NCBI GenBank assembly: GCA_035315125.1
Contig: DATFYI010000177.1
Location: 1 to 6,779 of the forward strand
Source of the DNA: DATFYI01 sp035315125
GTDB taxonomy: Bacteria > Chloroflexota > Anaerolineae > Anaerolineales > Anaerolineaceae
Reading direction: 5' to 3'
Length of the DNA stretch: 6,779 nt
The notes beneath the pieces were generated by a model. The model made no database searches, was not told the origin of the DNA, and saw nothing but the letters and a program-made list of their open reading frames with translations. Positions 5,623-6,779 of this stretch are shown piece after piece (position 1 is the first letter of the stretch; the number at the start of each line of letters is the position of its first letter). A program made the position numbers and the translations under genes.

Positions 5623-6779
5623 ATGCCGTGCAAAAAAGCCAGCCTTGGGCAGACCAGTTTTCTTGAACCACAGGTAAAAACGGCCCCCTGCGTCCCTGCC
5701 ATCCGGGAAGCCGTTAAGGAGTGGCGCGCCGGTGGGTATAAAGGTATTACGGCCACCACGCGCACCCTGCTCAACTATTGGTTCAAGACCAGCCACCGCT
5801 TATCTAACGGGCATCCCTTTGTTTACCATGATTCACAGAAGTTTGCCGTCGAAACTCTGATTTATTTATATGAAGTGGCCGGTGTGCGCCGGCATAAAGA
5901 CCTGGTGGAAAAATACGCGGGTGGAAACCAGGAGCTACGTCTGCTGCAATACGACGATTTTGCCCGGTACTGCATCAAGATGGCCACCGGCAGCGGTAAG
6001 ACCAAAGTGATGTCGCTGGCAATTGCCTGGCAGTATTTCAACGCTGTGGCTGAAGCTAAAGATGATTACGCCAGGACCTTCCTTCTGGTTGCTCCAAATG
6101 TGATTGTCTTCGAGCGGTTGCGCCTGGATTTCGCCAACGGTAAAATTTACCGCTCCGATCCGATCATACCTCCAGAGCTTAAAATCTTCTGGGACTTTGA
6201 TTGCTACATACGCGGCGACGCCGAACGAGCCAGTTCACAAGGCGCCTTGTATCTTACGAATATTCAACAATTTTATGAGCGACCTTCAAGCAATGATGAT
6301 GAAGAAACCGAGATCATGACGGCTGTTTTAGGACCCAAGCCACCGGCCCAAAATCTTGAAATCGCGGATTTCGATCAGCGCATCCTGGCGCGCAGCGGAA
6401 CGGTGATGGTTATCAATGACGAGGCTCACCACACTCATGATGAAGAAAGTGAATGGAATAAGGTGATCCGCAAGCTATCTGATAACCTGAAGACGAATAC
6501 GAATCGTCCGCCAGGATTGCTCGCTGTCCAATTGGATTTCACCGCCACGCCGCGTTACAGCAAAGGCGCTTTATTCACCTGGACGGTATTTGATTATCCT
6601 CTCAAACAGGCCATTATCGACGGAATTGTCAAGCGGCCCATTAAAGGCATTGCCCACGGTATGCAAGAAGGCAAATCGACCATTGCCAGCACTCGATATA
6701 AGCCCTATCTGACCGCAGGTGTAGAGCGCTGGCGTGAATACAGCGAACAACTCAAACCTCTTGGTAAAAAGCCCATCTT
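5623..6779 (+). CDS. Type III restriction Res-like DEAH-box helicase (3' end beyond window)
   Basis: The frame runs open from ATG 5623 to the right edge (385 codons), so it is partial. Helicase superfamily 2 motifs appear in order: a Gln-containing N-terminal element (FVYHDSQKFAVETLIYLYEV, about residues 66-85), Walker A MATGSGKT (120-127), motif Ia LLVAPNVIVFERLRLDF, Walker B NDEAHH (265-270), and motif III DFTATPR (305-311). This is the ATP-driven translocase part of a type III Res subunit, which moves on DNA until it meets another complex and then cuts. The second RecA domain and the PD-(D/E)XK nuclease expected downstream are not in the window, so nuclease activity is inferred from family and partner. 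It resembles the group I recall being called BPTD_3080-family restriction endonucleases. It starts 4 bases after the methyltransferase stop; GGGG at 5612-5615 is a modest ribosome binding site inside that gene, which suggests coupled translation. Confidence 0.9.
   Translation, partial: MPCKKASLGQTSFLEPQVKTAPCVPAIREAVKEWRAGGYKGITATTRTLLNYWFKTSHRLSNGHPFVYHDSQKFAVETLIYLYEVAGVRRHKDLVEKYAGGNQELRLLQYDDFARYCIKMATGSGKTKVMSLAIAWQYFNAVAEAKDDYARTFLLVAPNVIVFERLRLDFANGKIYRSDPIIPPELKIFWDFDCYIRGDAERASSQGALYLTNIQQFYERPSSNDDEETEIMTAVLGPKPPAQNLEIADFDQRILARSGTVMVINDEAHHTHDEESEWNKVIRKLSDNLKTNTNRPPGLLAVQLDFTATPRYSKGALFTWTVFDYPLKQAIIDGIVKRPIKGIAHGMQEGKSTIASTRYKPYLTAGVERWREYSEQLKPLGKKPI

Noticed and set aside
4953..5774. 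273-codon open frame on the - strand across the methyltransferase/helicase junction
   Set aside because: It lies opposite two convincingly conserved genes, has no recognisable motif or signal sequence, and sits where higher GC on the coding strand makes long antisense frames likely.
6104..6319. 71-codon + strand frame inside the helicase gene
   Set aside because: It is out of frame with the helicase, whose frame continues with Walker B and TATP motifs on the far side, so this is a shadow frame and not a frameshifted piece.
1..6779. CRISPR array, tRNA or rRNA gene, insertion sequence
   Set aside because: I saw no regularly spaced repeats, cloverleaf-like segments, transposase motifs or flanking terminal inverted repeats. 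The window is almost filled by five protein genes.

Overview
The window reads as ordinary bacterial chromosome, and every gene lies on the + strand. The style suggests an environmental, possibly Chloroflexota-type, bacterium: a membrane-fused spermidine-synthase-like protein, a lipoprotein ending its signal in LSLAC followed by Ser/Pro/Ala-rich linkers, and roughly 50-60% GC in most coding stretches. That taxonomic guess is weak. It rests on recalled resemblance, not on a marker gene.

Layout. (1) Positions 1-896 hold the 3' part of a spermidine-synthase-like methyltransferase-fold protein, cut by the left edge just inside what looks like its last membrane helix. (2) An AT-rich gap (897-1045) with a perfect TATAAT leads into two exported-protein genes joined by a TGATG overlap: an unrecognised 242-aa secreted protein (1046-1774) and a 632-aa lipoprotein (1774-3672). 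The lipoprotein combines an LppX/LolA-like domain with a probable seven-bladed beta-propeller. (3) A second AT-rich gap (3673-3788) with several small dyads precedes a restriction-modification-like pair. The first gene is a 609-aa beta-class DNA methyltransferase (3789-5618). Four bases later comes a DEAH-box helicase of the type III Res kind (5623 to beyond the right edge). The helicase frame is open to the window end, so its C-terminal part and any nuclease domain are not visible.

How the genes work together. The methyltransferase and helicase almost certainly form one type III-like modification/restriction operon: the first marks host DNA, and the second translocates on, and presumably cleaves, unmarked DNA. 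The two exported proteins form a separate transcription unit at the cell surface, with no visible functional link to the defence pair.

The most notable signal is inside the methyltransferase gene. Positions 4201-4740 fall to about 35% GC by hand count, against about 54% upstream and 60% downstream in the same gene. Nine of its 11 Arg codons are AGA, AGG or CGA, a class absent from all 24 Arg codons counted in the flanks. The island spans the target-recognition region, which suggests a specificity cassette acquired by recombination. A second oddity is a PKD-like C-terminal tail on this intracellular enzyme. I see no wholly new system here; the defence pair looks like a known but non-canonical type III-like family.
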